In this document: positions 36,101-47,636 of the stretch, piece after piece
How positions within the stretch are numbered: position 1 is the first letter of the stretch
Layout: every line of letters begins with the position of its first letter
DNA from: Bacteroidetes bacterium MED-G20
Lineage (GTDB): Bacteria > Bacteroidota > Bacteroidia > Flavobacteriales_D > Parvicellaceae
DNA length: 64,000 nt
Assembly: GCA_905182745.1 (NCBI GenBank)
Contig: CAJJCR010000010.1
Location: forward strand, 1 to 64,000
Direction: 5' to 3'
The notes under the pieces: generated by a model
Database searches by the model: none
The model's input: the letters and a program-made list of their open reading frames with translations, nothing else
What the model was told of the DNA's origin: nothing
Position numbers and translations under genes: made by a program

Positions 36101-36909
36101 GAGAGCAAAGAAACCAAGTGGCTTTAGTTAACAAAATTGGTGCTTATCCTCAAACTTACTCTACGTGGGGAAATATAGATTTTGGAACTATTAAAGGTTT
36201 AACAGTTGCTTATGATTTAAGAAGAACTGGTAATATGTCAATGAGAGCATCTTATACATTACAGTTTGCTGATGGAACAGGGTCTAATCCATACGCTGCA
36301 CAAAATTTGATTGCTTCTGATCAACCAAACTTAAGAACAATTTACCCATATACGTATGACCAAAGACACCAAATTATTACAGCTATTGATTATAGATATG
36401 GTTCTGGTTCTAGTTACGATGGTCCTAGAATTGCAGGAAAAGAAATTTTTAAAAATACTGGACTAAACTTAGTAGCAAATTTTGCTTCTGGAATGCCATA
36501 CTCCAGACAACAAAGAATAACAGGTGCTGCTTTAATTTCTAATCCTGTTCCTATTTTAGAGGGAGAACCCTTAGGATCTAGAAAGCCTTGGAATTTTAGA
36601 GGAGATCTTCAAATTGATAGAAATATTAGTTTAGAGTTTGGCAATGGAGAATCTAAAAAGAAAACAGCTAATCTTAATGTATACCTGTTAATGACCAATG
36701 TGTTTAATACTTTAAATATTACCAATGTTTACCGAGCTACTGGAAATGCTGGAGATGATGGCTATTTAAATGCTGCAAGATTCCAAACATCTATTAGTAC
36801 TCAAAATAACGAAGAAGTTTTTAGATATTATTACGCTATGAAGGCCAATAATCCATATAATTTTGGAATACCTAGACAAATAAGGTTGGGTGTAAAATTA
36901 GATTTTTAA
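33191..36909 (+). pseudogene. TonB-dependent outer membrane receptor with N-terminal carboxypeptidase-regulatory-like domain; several frameshifts
   Basis: ORFs 33191..33928, 34154..34390, 34659..35024, 35021..35485, 35458..36909 are consecutive pieces; GSVKGKVFDELKDGFPFVNVALFQNG, plug domain DGIKVRGSTNLPKSAIEEVSVMTGGVPANFGDATGGIISITTRG, C-term GIPRQIRLGVKLDF. Confidence 0.88.
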
Positions 36910-36929
36910 TAAAATATTATAAAAAGTAT

Positions 36930-39900
36930 ATGAGACAATATTTAATATTATTATTTATTAGCACATTATTAATTGCTAATCCTACTTATGCATGGAACGA
37001 TCCTGCTAATTCTGGAAAAAAATCCAACAAAAATAATTCTTTGGTATCAAGAGCTGCTAATTGTACCCCTGCTACCGGAAAGAAATTTCTTGAATTTAAC
37101 AATGTATCTGCCTTAATAGAAACGGGTGGTTCTATGTGGCAAGACAGGTCTAGAAGTGATGCAGCATACGAAGTCCCTAAAGGTTCTGGAGAGACTGTTA
37201 TATATGCTGGTGCTTTATGGATGGGTGGAACAGATCCTAATAATCAATTAAGAATTGCAGCATTAACTTTTAGAAATGGAAACGATTTTTGGGCAGGGCC
37301 TCTTTCAGTAGATGGAGGTGGTTCTTTTGATATAACTCAAGGAACTTTAGACTGGGGATTTGCAGATATTTCACCAGAAGTTTGTATGGAGTACGACAAC
37401 TTTTACATTACTGAAAGACAAAATATAGAGCTTTTTAATGCTTGGTACGAATGTTCTTCTGACCCAAATTGTGACGCTGGTCTTGAATATCCTGATTACC
37501 AAGTACCATCTAGCATTTTAGAATGGCCTGGTAATTTTAATAACGACTTAGACTTAAACCAATCTTATGATTTTAATTTAGCTCCTTTTTATGATAGAAA
37601 TAGTGATGGTATTTATAATCCTGTAGATGGTGATTATCCATGGTATGATTTATCTGGACAGATAGATTGTAGAACTAGTAGAAGAGTAACCTTGTACGGA
37701 GATTTTAATATGTGGTGGGTTTTTAACGACAAAGGAAATATTCATACAGAAACTGGTGCGGATCCTATAGGAATGGAAATTAAAGGCTCAAGCATTTGCT
37801 TTTGCTACCAACGATGAAGTTAACTCTATGACTTTTTATAATTACGAACTTATAAATAGAAGTTACTATACCTTAAACAATACTTATTTTGCTATTTGGG
37901 TAGATTCTGATATTGGTTGTTCTGAAGATGATTACGTTGGTTGTGATGTTCAAAGAGGTTTGAGCTACCAATACAATGCTGATGCAAATGATGATGGATG
38001 TCAATATGCTATTCCAGGTTATACTCCTGCTATTGGAGTTGACTTTTTTGAAGGTCCTTATCAAGATAATGACGGAGTTGATAATCCGTTGACATCTGAT
38101 GTTTCCTCTGCTAAAAATCTTGGTGGCATTCCTTATCAAGGACTAGGTATAGGTTATGGAGATGGTGTCATTGACAATGAAAGATTTGGTATGAAAAGGT
38201 TTGTTTATTTTGATAGAACACTTAATTCTACAATTTATGGGGATCCAAACACAGGGGTTGATTTTTATAATTATATGCTTGGTTTTTGGAAAGATAATAC
38301 ACCATTTGTTTATGGAGGAACTGGAAATGCTTCTGATGCAAATGCAACTTCATTAGTTACCAATTACTGTTTCCCTGGAGATAGTGATCCATTAAATTGG
38401 GGTACAGTTTCTGCCGGTGGCGGATCTACTGTTCCTTTTGATTACTGGTCTGAACAATATCCTACAGGTACTGGTAGCACACCAAATCCGCAGGGAGATA
38501 GAAGGTTCGTCCAGGCAGCAGGCCCATTTGTTTTAGAGCCAGGTGCTTTAAATAATATTACAACAGGAGTAGTTTATGCAAGAGCACAATCTCCTGATCC
38601 TTTTCAATCAGTTGAGTTAGTTCGTAAGGCAGATGACAAGGCCCAGGCTTTGTTTGATAATTGTTTTAGGATTTTGAATGGTCCAGATTCTCCGGAGATG
38701 TCTATTCAGGAGTTGGATAAGGAGTTGATACTGTATTTGAATAAGACAGATAAAGTAGAGTCTTATGAGGAAGTGGATCCAAATATTCTTATTTATGTTA
38801 CAGATGTAGAAGAAGCAAAATACCGTTTTCAAGGTTATCAGGTATACCAAGTTAAAGACGGATCAGTAGATCCATCTCTTTTAGGGGATCCAAATCAGGC
38901 TAGGTTGATTGCCCAGTGTGATGTTAAGGATGGAGTTGGTCAGTTGGTTAATTTTAATTTTGATGAAGATTTATTAGCGGCAGTACCGACTTCTATGGTA
39001 AATGGATCTGACGATGGCATACTGCATTCTTTTCAGGTATTGAATGATGCCTTTGCCCAGGGAGATGTTAGGTTAATCAATCATAAGAAATATTATTTCA
39101 TGGTTCTTTCCTATGGTTATAATAATTACCAGCCTTATGATCCTTCTAATAGTGCTTTAGGTGGTCAGCAGTTGCCCTATAAGGCAGGAAGAAAGACGGT
39201 TAGTGGAGGATCGATTACTTCTTATGTTGGTATTCCTCATATACCTAGTTCTGAGGCTGGCGGAACGATACAGTTGGCAGCATATGGAAGTGGTCCACAG
39301 ATTACAAGGGTAGAGGGTAGAGGCAATGGCTATAATTTGGTAGAGTTAACGCCTGAGAGTGAAGCTGATATAGTATCTAATATTTATCCAAAACGAGTTA
39401 CTTATAAGAACGGGAAAGGTCCTGTTGCGGTTAAGATAATAGATCCTTTGAATGTACAAAAAGGAGATTATCAGCTTTGGGTAAATCCTCAGGACACAGT
39501 AGATTTAGATGAATCGTACTGGATGTTGGTAAGGAATTATGAAGATCAGAGCGATACTATTATATCTATTCAGAGTATAACTGTGGGTAATGAGCAGTTA
39601 ATACCTCAGTGGGGTTTATCGGTAAATATTGAGTATTACAATCCTTACGATGCATCGATAGGTAAGAATTTTCCAGAGTTGTTATTTTCTAGTGTAGAGT
39701 TTGCAGATTCTTCGAAGCAGTGGATTGCCGGTGTCCCAGATCAGGATGGATCTTCGCCAAGAAACTGGATACGTTCGGGAACATCTGAGGAGAGTCAAGA
39801 TTATGCTGCCTATTCTAGCAAGTGTGATGATCCTTATATATACAATGATTTTATAGGAGTTGACGATGCAGAAGTGTATGAGAAGGTGATTGAAGGCGTG

Positions 39901-41284
39901 TGGGCACCATATAGGTTGGTTGCAGCCGGTGATTGTAACCACCAGCCAGTAACTGCAGGTGGTGACTGGGCAGATAATGCATATGAGACACCACAAGTTG
40001 CACCAGATGACAATGCTCAAATGACATTGGCTACAACAAGGGATCAATCAGATTTAAAGTATTTACCGTCTATAGATGTAGTAATTACAGCAGATAAGAG
40101 TAAGTGGACTAGGTGTCCTGTGTTGGAGACACAGGATAATCCTTCTCTGTCTTGGGATCAGTCTGGACAAGTAAATCAGTCTATGGGTAATAAGTATGGT
40201 AATGGTACGTCTGTAGCAAGGGTGTATAAGCAATATCCAAAGTGGAAGCCTTCGGTAGATAAGGAAGGTAATCCATCGACAAGTCCTGGAAGTGTTAGTA
40301 ATCCTACGGTATCGAATGATCCAAATGATCCAAATTATATTTGTGGATATGGTATGGGCTGGTTTCCTGGGTATGCAATAGATGTAACCACTGGTGAGAG
40401 GTTGAATATAGCTTTTGGAGAAGACAGTTGGTTGGGTAACCATGGCGGGAATGATATGATGTTTAATCCATCTGCTTCGGAGCAATTAGGATTTGGAGGG
40501 TTTGGGAGATTATGTTGGAGGAGGAAAGCATTTTATATATGTTTTCAGGAACTCAGCAAAGTACAGTGCAACGGATGATCCTGGTAGTATGGTTGGATAT
40601 GACCATGGTGCTTTTTTCATGGAGAAGTTTCAGAAGTCAAGTTTCAGGCCAGATATGTTAAAGATATGGAAGTCATGTGCTTGGGTAGGATATCCTATAC
40701 TGAATGGAGATTATAATACGCAGTATTTGGAGGTAGCACCAACAGATCCGAGTTCGTTTATAGCGACAGATGTGCGGGTAAAATTAAGAGTGGCGAGTCA
40801 GTACCAGTATATGAATACTAAGGATGGTAATGGAGATGGGATAAGAGATAATGGTACGTCTAATCCTTCCAATACTAGTGGTTCAGAAAACAGTTGGAAT
40901 CCACTGTATGAGTTTAGTACGGATGATATTGCGGTGACAACCAATAGTGATTCAGCAGCGTTAGAGGCATGTGAAATATTAAATGTGGTGCCTAATCCAT
41001 ATTATGCATATTCCAATTATGAGTTTGACAAGTTGGATAATGTAGTAAAGATTGTGAACTTACCAGACGTTTGTACGGTGAAGATATACACAGTAAGCGG
41101 AACGTTGGTAAGATCTTATAGTAAGGATAGTCCGGTGACGTCTATAGATTGGGATTTAAAGAATTTTGCAGGTATACCAATAGCAAGTGGAGTTTATTTG
41201 ATACATATCAATATTCCGGGAGTATGTGAAAAGGTATTGAAATGGTTTGGGGTGATAAGACCTCCAGATTTGGATCAATTTTAA
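36930..41284 (+). pseudogene. Large exported protein, paralog 1 (~1,450 aa), with two single-nucleotide frame breaks
   Basis: Signal peptide MRQYLILLFISTLLIANPTYA; ORFs 36930..37817, 37828..40578, 40493..41284 align end-to-end with the paralog at 42352..46695; extra G at ~37790 and ~40505 relative to that paralog. Confidence 0.85.
38621..41284 (+). repeat. Copy 1 of a ~2.66-kb nearly identical direct repeat (C-terminal ~885 aa of the paralogs)
   Basis: Matches 44033..46695 at offset +5412 (becoming +5411 after the extra G near 40505). Confidence 0.93.
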
Positions 41285-41302
41285 TTAAATTATTAATAGA
41301 TT

Positions 41303-42359
41303 ATGATTTACAATAAAATAAATTTTTTTTTACTACTGTTTTTGTCCTTTAATATTGCTTTTGCTGGTAATGAAGACAGAGCTGGTTCTGCTGGTGCTAC
41401 AGAGATGTTAGTTAACCCATGGGCAAGAAGTTCAGCATGGGGTTCTGCAGGTGTTTCATCTGTCAATGGATTAGAAGCCATGTTTCTAAATGTTGCAGGT
41501 TTGGCGTATGCAGATAAAACTGAAATTCAATTTTCAAGAACAAACTGGCTAGGCTCAATTACTGGTATTGGACTAAATGCTGCAGGTTTAGCTCAAAGAG
41601 TTGGTGAATCTGGTGTAATTGGTCTTTCTTTTACTAGTATGAATTATGGAGATTTACAAATTACAACTACAGAACTTCCAGAAGGTGGAATAGGTACATT
41701 CAACCCATCTTCTACGAACTTCAATTTAGCTTATGCAAAGAAATTTTCACAATCTATAAGTGGAGGGTTGAATTTAAAAATAGTTTCACAATCTATAGCA
41801 AATGCCAGAGCCCAAGGAGTTGCTATTGATGCTGGCATAAGATATGTTACAGGTGATCAAGAGCATATTAAATTTTCTATTAGTCTAAAAAATGTTGGTC
41901 CTCCAATGTCTTTTTCTGGAGATGGTTTATCTTTAGATATGCTAAACCCATCAACTAGTATTTCTATAGGTATGCAACAAAGAGTAGCTAGTTACGAGCT
42001 TCCATCTCAACTAAATATAGGCGCTTCTTATGATTTTAATTTTAACGAAAATCAAATATTGACAGTTGCTGGTTCTTTCTCTGCAAACTCATTTTCAAAA
42101 GATCAATTTAGAGGAGGTGTAGAATATACTCTAAAAACAGAAAAAGCATCTTTCACATTAAGAGGGGGGTTTGTATATGAAGAATCTCTGTTTAATTCTG
42201 TACAAGTCTCAACAGCTCTTTCTGGTCCCAAGCGGCGGGTTTTCCTTTAACTTTCCGTTTGGTGAAAGTGGTTCTGATATTGGAATAGATTATGCTTACA
42301 GGCAATCTATTTTGGGTGGAGTTCACAGTGTTGGTGCAAGAATAAACATTAGTGAATAA
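41303..42359 (+). pseudogene. PorV/PorQ family protein (T9SS-associated beta-barrel), frameshift near the C-terminus
   Basis: ORFs 41303..42250 and 42171..42359; AGSAGATEMLVNPWARSSAWGSAGVSSVNGLEAMFLNVAGLAYADKTEIQFSRTNWL...ARINISE. Confidence 0.85.
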
Positions 42360-45300
42360 TTCTAAAGCATCATTTTTAATATTACTTATTTTATCCTGTC
42401 TTAATTCTTTTGCTTGGCAAGATCCATCTGTAGCTATTACCATCTAATTCTTCATCTTCTTTGCTCTCAAGAGCAGCTAATTGCACACCTGCCAGTGGAA
42501 GAAAATTTCTTGAATACAATAACGTCTCTGCCTTAATTGAAACTGGTGGTTCTATGTGGCTGGATCGTTCTAGAGGGAAAAACGCTTATGAGGTCCCAAA
42601 AGGTTCTGGCAATACGTTGGTTTATATTGGTGCTTTATGGATGGGTGGAATGGACGTTAATAATCAACTAAAAATTGCAGCTTTAAGATATAGAATAGGA
42701 AATGATTTCTGGGCAGGGCCTCTTTCTACAAACCCAGGTACTGCCGATATTACAAATGGTAAATTAGACTACGGTCCAGCAGAAATTGATGCTGACGATT
42801 GTTCTAAATGGGATCAGTTTTTTATAACAAAAAGAAGTGAAATAGAGCTTTTTAATGCTTGGTACGAATGTTCTTCTGATCCAAATTGTGATGCTAATTT
42901 TGAATACCCAAATTACCAAATACCAGAAAGTATATTAGAATGGGGTAATGCTACCCATGGAAATTTAGCAAAAAATCAAGACTTTTATTTAGCTCCTTAC
43001 TACGAAAGACCTGAAGGCAATATTGGTTATGACCCTATAAACGATGGTGATTATCCATGGTATGATTTATCTGGACAGATAGATTGTAGAACAAGTAGAA
43101 GAGTAACTTATATGGAGATTTTAATATGTGGTGGATTTTTAACGATAAAGGGAATATTCATACAGAAACTGGTGGAGACCCCATAGGGATGGAGATTAGA
43201 GCTCAAGCATTTGCTTTTGCTACCAACGATGAAGTTAACTCTATGACATTTTATAATTACGAACTTATTAATAGATCAACCCAAACACTTACTAATACGT
43301 ATTTTGGTGTTTATTTAGATTCTGACATAGGCTGTTCATTTGATGATTACGTTGGGTGTGATGTGCAGAGAGGCTTAGGCTATTGTTACAACGGTAATTC
43401 TGTTGATGCTATTGGTTGTGGTTCTTGGACAACTCCTATTGGTCCAAATCCACCTGCTATTGGAGTTGATTTTTTTGAAGGTCCTTATCAAGACAACGAC
43501 GGAGTTGATAATCCATTGACCCCTAATATTTCACTTGCATTAAGTCAGGGTGGTATACCTTACAAGGGTTTAGGAGTAGGTTATGGAGATGGTGTTATTG
43601 ACAATGAAAGATTTGGTATGAGAAGATTTGTTTATTACGATGGACAACTTCCTCAGAATTCGTTTGGTGATCCTCAAACAGCAATTCAATACTATAACTA
43701 TATGAGAGGTTTGTGGAGAGATGGAACCAGATTTGTTTATGGTGCTTCAGGAAATATTTCTAGCACAGGTTCTTTAGTCAATGTATCAACTGACTACTGT
43801 TTTCCTGGAGATAGTGATCCTCTACATTGGGGAACAGCTGGAGTTGTAACAAACTTTGAGTGGAGTGAGCAATTTCCTGCTCCTGGTATTTCTGCCAACG
43901 TTGTTGGTGACAGAAGGTTTGTTCAGTCAGCTGGTCCGTTTGTTTTAGAGCCAGGCGCTTTAAATAATATCACTTTTGGAGTAGTTTATGGTAGAGCTTT
44001 TGATGGGGATCCATTTAGTTCTGTTTTAGAAGTCCGTAAGGCAGATGATAAGGCCCAGGCTTTGTTTGATAATTGTTTTAGGATTTTGAATGGTCCAGAT
44101 TCTCCGGAGATGTCTATCCAGGAGTTGGACAAGGAGTTGATACTGTATTTGAATAAGACAGATAAAGTAGAGTCTTATGAAGAAGTGGATCCTATTATTC
44201 TTTCTTACGGTTTTTCTGAAGAAGAAGCAAAATACCGTTTTCAAGGTTACCAAGTATACCAAGTTAAAGATATAAGTGTTGGTCCATCAGAACTTACAGA
44301 TCCAAATCAGGCGAGGTTGATAGCCCAGTGTGATGTTAAGGATGGAGTTGGTCAGTTGGTTAATTTTAATTTTGATGAAGATTTATTAGCGGCAGTACCG
44401 ACTTCTATGGTAAATGGATCTGACGATGGCATACTGCATTCTTTTCAGGTATTGAATGATGCCTTTGCCCAGGGAGATGTTAGGTTAATAAATCATAAGA
44501 AATATTATTTCATGGTTCTTTCCTATGGTTATAATAATTACCAGCCTTATGATCCTTCCAATAGTGCTTTAGGTGGTCAGCAGTTGCCCTATAAGGCAGG
44601 AAGAAAGACGGTTAGTGGAGGAGCGATTACGTCTTATGTTGGTATTCCTCATATACCTACTTCGGAGGCTGGCGGAACGATACAATTGGCAGCATATGGA
44701 AGTGGTCCACAGATTACAAGGGTAGAGGGTAGAGGCAATGGCTATAATTTGGTAGAGTTAACGCCTGAGAGTGAATCAGATATAGTATCTAATGTTTATC
44801 CAAAACGAGTTACTTATAAGAACGGGAAAGGTCCTGTTTCGGTTAAGATAATAGACCCGTTGAATGTACAAAAAGGAGATTATCAGCTTTGGGTAAATCC
44901 TCAGGACACAGTAGATTTAGATGAATCGTACTGGATGTTGGTAAGGAATTATGAAGATCAGAGCGATACTATTATATCTATTCAGAGTATAACTGTTGGT
45001 AATGAGCAGTTAATACCTCAGTGGGGTTTATCAGTAAATATTGAGTACTACAATCCTTACGATGCATCGATAGGTAAGAATTTTCCAGAGTTGTTATTTT
45101 CTAGTGTAGAGTTTGCAGATTCTTCTAAGCAGTGGATTACCGGTGTGCCAGATCAGGATGGATCTTCGCCAAGAAACTGGATACGTTCGGGAACATCTGA
45201 GGAGAGTCAAGATTATGCTGCCTATTCTAGTAAGTGTGATGATCCTTATATATACAATGATTTTATAGGAGTTGACGATGCAGAGGTGTATGAGAAGGTG

Positions 45301-46695
45301 ATTGAAGGCGTGTGGGCACCATATAGGTTGGTTGCAGCCGGTGATTGTAACCACCAGCCAGTAACTGCAGGTGGTGACTGGGCAGATAATGCATATGAGA
45401 CACCACAAGTTGCACCGGATGACAATGCTCAAATGACATTGGCAACCACAAGGGATCAATCAGATTTAAAGTATTTACCGTCTATAGATGTAGTAATTAC
45501 GGCAGATAAGAGCAAGTGGACAAGATGTCCTGTTTTAGAGACTCAGGACAATCCTTCTCTGTCTTGGGACCAGTCTGGACAAGTAAATCAGTCTATGGGT
45601 AACAAGTATGGTAATGGTACGTCTGTAGCAAGGGTATATAAGCAATATCCAAAGTGGAAGCCTTCGGTAGATAAGGAAGGTAATCCATCGACAAGTCCTG
45701 GAAGTGTTAGTAATCCTACGGTATCGAATGATCCAAATGATCCAAATTATATTTGTGGATATGGTATGGGCTGGTTTCCTGGGTATGCAATAGATGTAAC
45801 CACTGGTGAGAGGTTGAATATAGCTTTTGGAGAAGACAGTTGGTTGGGTAACCATGGCGGGAATGATATGATGTTTAACCCATCTGCTTCGGAGCAATTA
45901 GGATTTGGAGGGTTTGGAGATTATGTTGGAGGAGGAAAGCATTTTATATATGTTTTCAGGAACTCAGCAAAGTACAGTGCAACGGATGATCCTGGTAGTA
46001 TGGTTGGATATGACCATGGTGCTTTTTTCATGGACAAGTTTCAGAAGTCAAGTTTCAGGCCAGATATGTTAAAGATATGGAAGTCATGTGCTTGGGTAGG
46101 ATATCCTATACTGAATGGAGATTATAATACGCAGTATTTGGAGGTAGCACCAACAGATCCGAGTTCGTTTATAGCGACAGATGTGCGGGTAAAATTAAGA
46201 GTGGCGAGTCAGTACCAGTATATGAATACTAAGGATGGTAATGGAGATGGGATAAGAGATAATGGTACGTCTAATCCTTCCAATACTAGTGGTTCAGAAA
46301 ACAGTTGGAATCCACTGTATGAGTTTAGTACGGATGATATTGCGGTGACAACCAATAGTGATTCAGCAGCGTTAGAGGCGTGTGATATATTAAATGTGGT
46401 GCCTAATCCATATTATGCATATTCTAATTATGAGTTTGACAAGTTGGACAATGTGGTAAAGATTGTGAATTTGCCGGATGTATGTACCGTGAAGATATAT
46501 ACGGTTAGCGGTACTTTGGTTAGGTCATATAGTAAGGATAGCCCGGTGACGTCTATAGATTGGGATTTAAAGAATTTTGCAGGTATACCAATAGCAAGTG
46601 GAGTTTATTTGATACATATCAATGTCCCTGGAGTATGTGAAAAGGTATTGAAATGGTTTGGGGTGATAAGACCTCCAGATTTGGATAGTTTCTAG
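42352..46695 (+). pseudogene. Large exported protein, paralog 2 (~1,440 aa), probable GTG start overlapping the PorV-like stop; two frame breaks
   Basis: GTG at 42352 gives VNNSKASFLILLILSCLNSFAWQDPS; ORFs 42461..43186 and 43126..46695; paralogous to 36930..41284; missing 1 nt at ~43108 relative to paralog 1. Confidence 0.85.
44033..46695 (+). repeat. Copy 2 of the ~2.66-kb nearly identical direct repeat
   Basis: Matches 38621..41284; e.g. 40681-40970 and 46092-46381 read identically. Confidence 0.93.
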
Positions 46696-46727
46696 AGTAA
46701 TTTTTTATATTTGTATAAATATTTATT

Positions 46728-46750
46728 ATCCGCTGATGGCGGATTTCTTT
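46728..46750 (+). terminator. Candidate terminator hairpin after paralog 2 / before greA
   Basis: ATCCGC-TGATG-GCGGAT followed by TTCTTT. Confidence 0.45.
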
Positions 46751-46767
46751 GTCAAAAAATTCATCCT

Positions 46768-47241
46768 ATGTCAGAAATTAGTTATTACACAGAAGAAGGT
46801 TTAAGTAATTTAAAGAAAGAAATTAAAAATTTGGAGTCCGTAGAAAGACCTAAAATTTCTCAACAAATAGCAGAAGCTAGAGACAAAGGAGATCTTTCTG
46901 AAAATGCCGAATACGATGCTGCTAAAGAAGCTCAAGGTATGCTTGAAGCTAGAATCTCAAAACTAAAAAATAAATTTGCTAACGCAAGATTAATTGATGA
47001 TAGCGAAATTGACGATAGTAAGGTATTTATACTTTCAACAGTAAAAATAAAGAATATTAAGAATTCCATGCAAATGTCTTACACTTTAGTTGCTGAAAAT
47101 GAAGCAGACATAAGAGCTGGTAAAATTTCCGTTGATTCTCCTATTGGAAAAGGCTTATTGGGAAAGGAAGTAGGTCAAATTGCAGATATTAGTACACCAG
47201 CAGGAATTATGGAATTTGAAATAGTTTCCATCCAGCGTTGA
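46768..47241 (+). CDS. greA: Transcription elongation factor GreA
   Basis: MSEISYYTEEGLSNLKKEIKNLESVERPKISQQIAEARDKGDLSENAEYDAAKEAQ; start moved from the ORF-track 46711 to the ATG at 46768. Confidence 0.95.
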   Translation: MSEISYYTEEGLSNLKKEIKNLESVERPKISQQIAEARDKGDLSENAEYDAAKEAQGMLEARISKLKNKFANARLIDDSEIDDSKVFILSTVKIKNIKNSMQMSYTLVAENEADIRAGKISVDSPIGKGLLGKEVGQIADISTPAGIMEFEIVSIQR

Positions 47242-47636
47242 TGGAAGATTCTATTTTCACCAAAATAATTAACGGTGTCATTCCATCTTATAAAATTGCA
47301 GAAGATGATAATTTCATAGCCTTTCTAGATGTTAATCCATTGCAAGAAGGACATACACTGGTAGTTCCAAAAATACAAATTGATTATATCTATGACCTCC
47401 CTGATGATATTTTATCAGAGTTGTTTATTTTCTCTAAAATAGTCGCTAAAAAAATTGAAAATGTAATTAAATGTGAAAGAATTGGAATAGCTGTTGTTGG
47501 TTTAGAAGTTCCCCACGCACATCTTCATTTAATTCCAATTAATGAAATATCTGACATGAATTTTCAAACTCCAAGAAAAATTTTTTCTAAAGTAGATTTT
47601 GAAAAAACTACTAATAAAATCTTAGAGTCTAACTAG
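47241..47636 (+). CDS. HIT family protein
   Basis: FTKIINGVIPSYKIAEDDNFIAFLDVNPLQEGHTLVVPK; HxHxH motif VPHAHLHLIPI. Confidence 0.93.
   Translation: MEDSIFTKIINGVIPSYKIAEDDNFIAFLDVNPLQEGHTLVVPKIQIDYIYDLPDDILSELFIFSKIVAKKIENVIKCERIGIAVVGLEVPHAHLHLIPINEISDMNFQTPRKIFSKVDFEKTTNKILESN

Noticed and set aside
39682-40485. Long antisense ORFs (121-140 aa) inside the giant paralogs, mirrored at 45094..45897
   Set aside because: They follow from the sense-strand codon bias (TTG/AGG/CAG-rich, few A/T-ending codons). They are near-identical in both copies only because the DNA is, and the proteins look low-complexity and unlike known folds.
36930-46695. Possible transposon or phage explanation for the 2.66-kb direct repeat
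   Set aside because: The repeat is coding sequence in frame with larger paralogs; no transposase, integrase, terminal inverted repeats or target-site duplication was seen at its edges.
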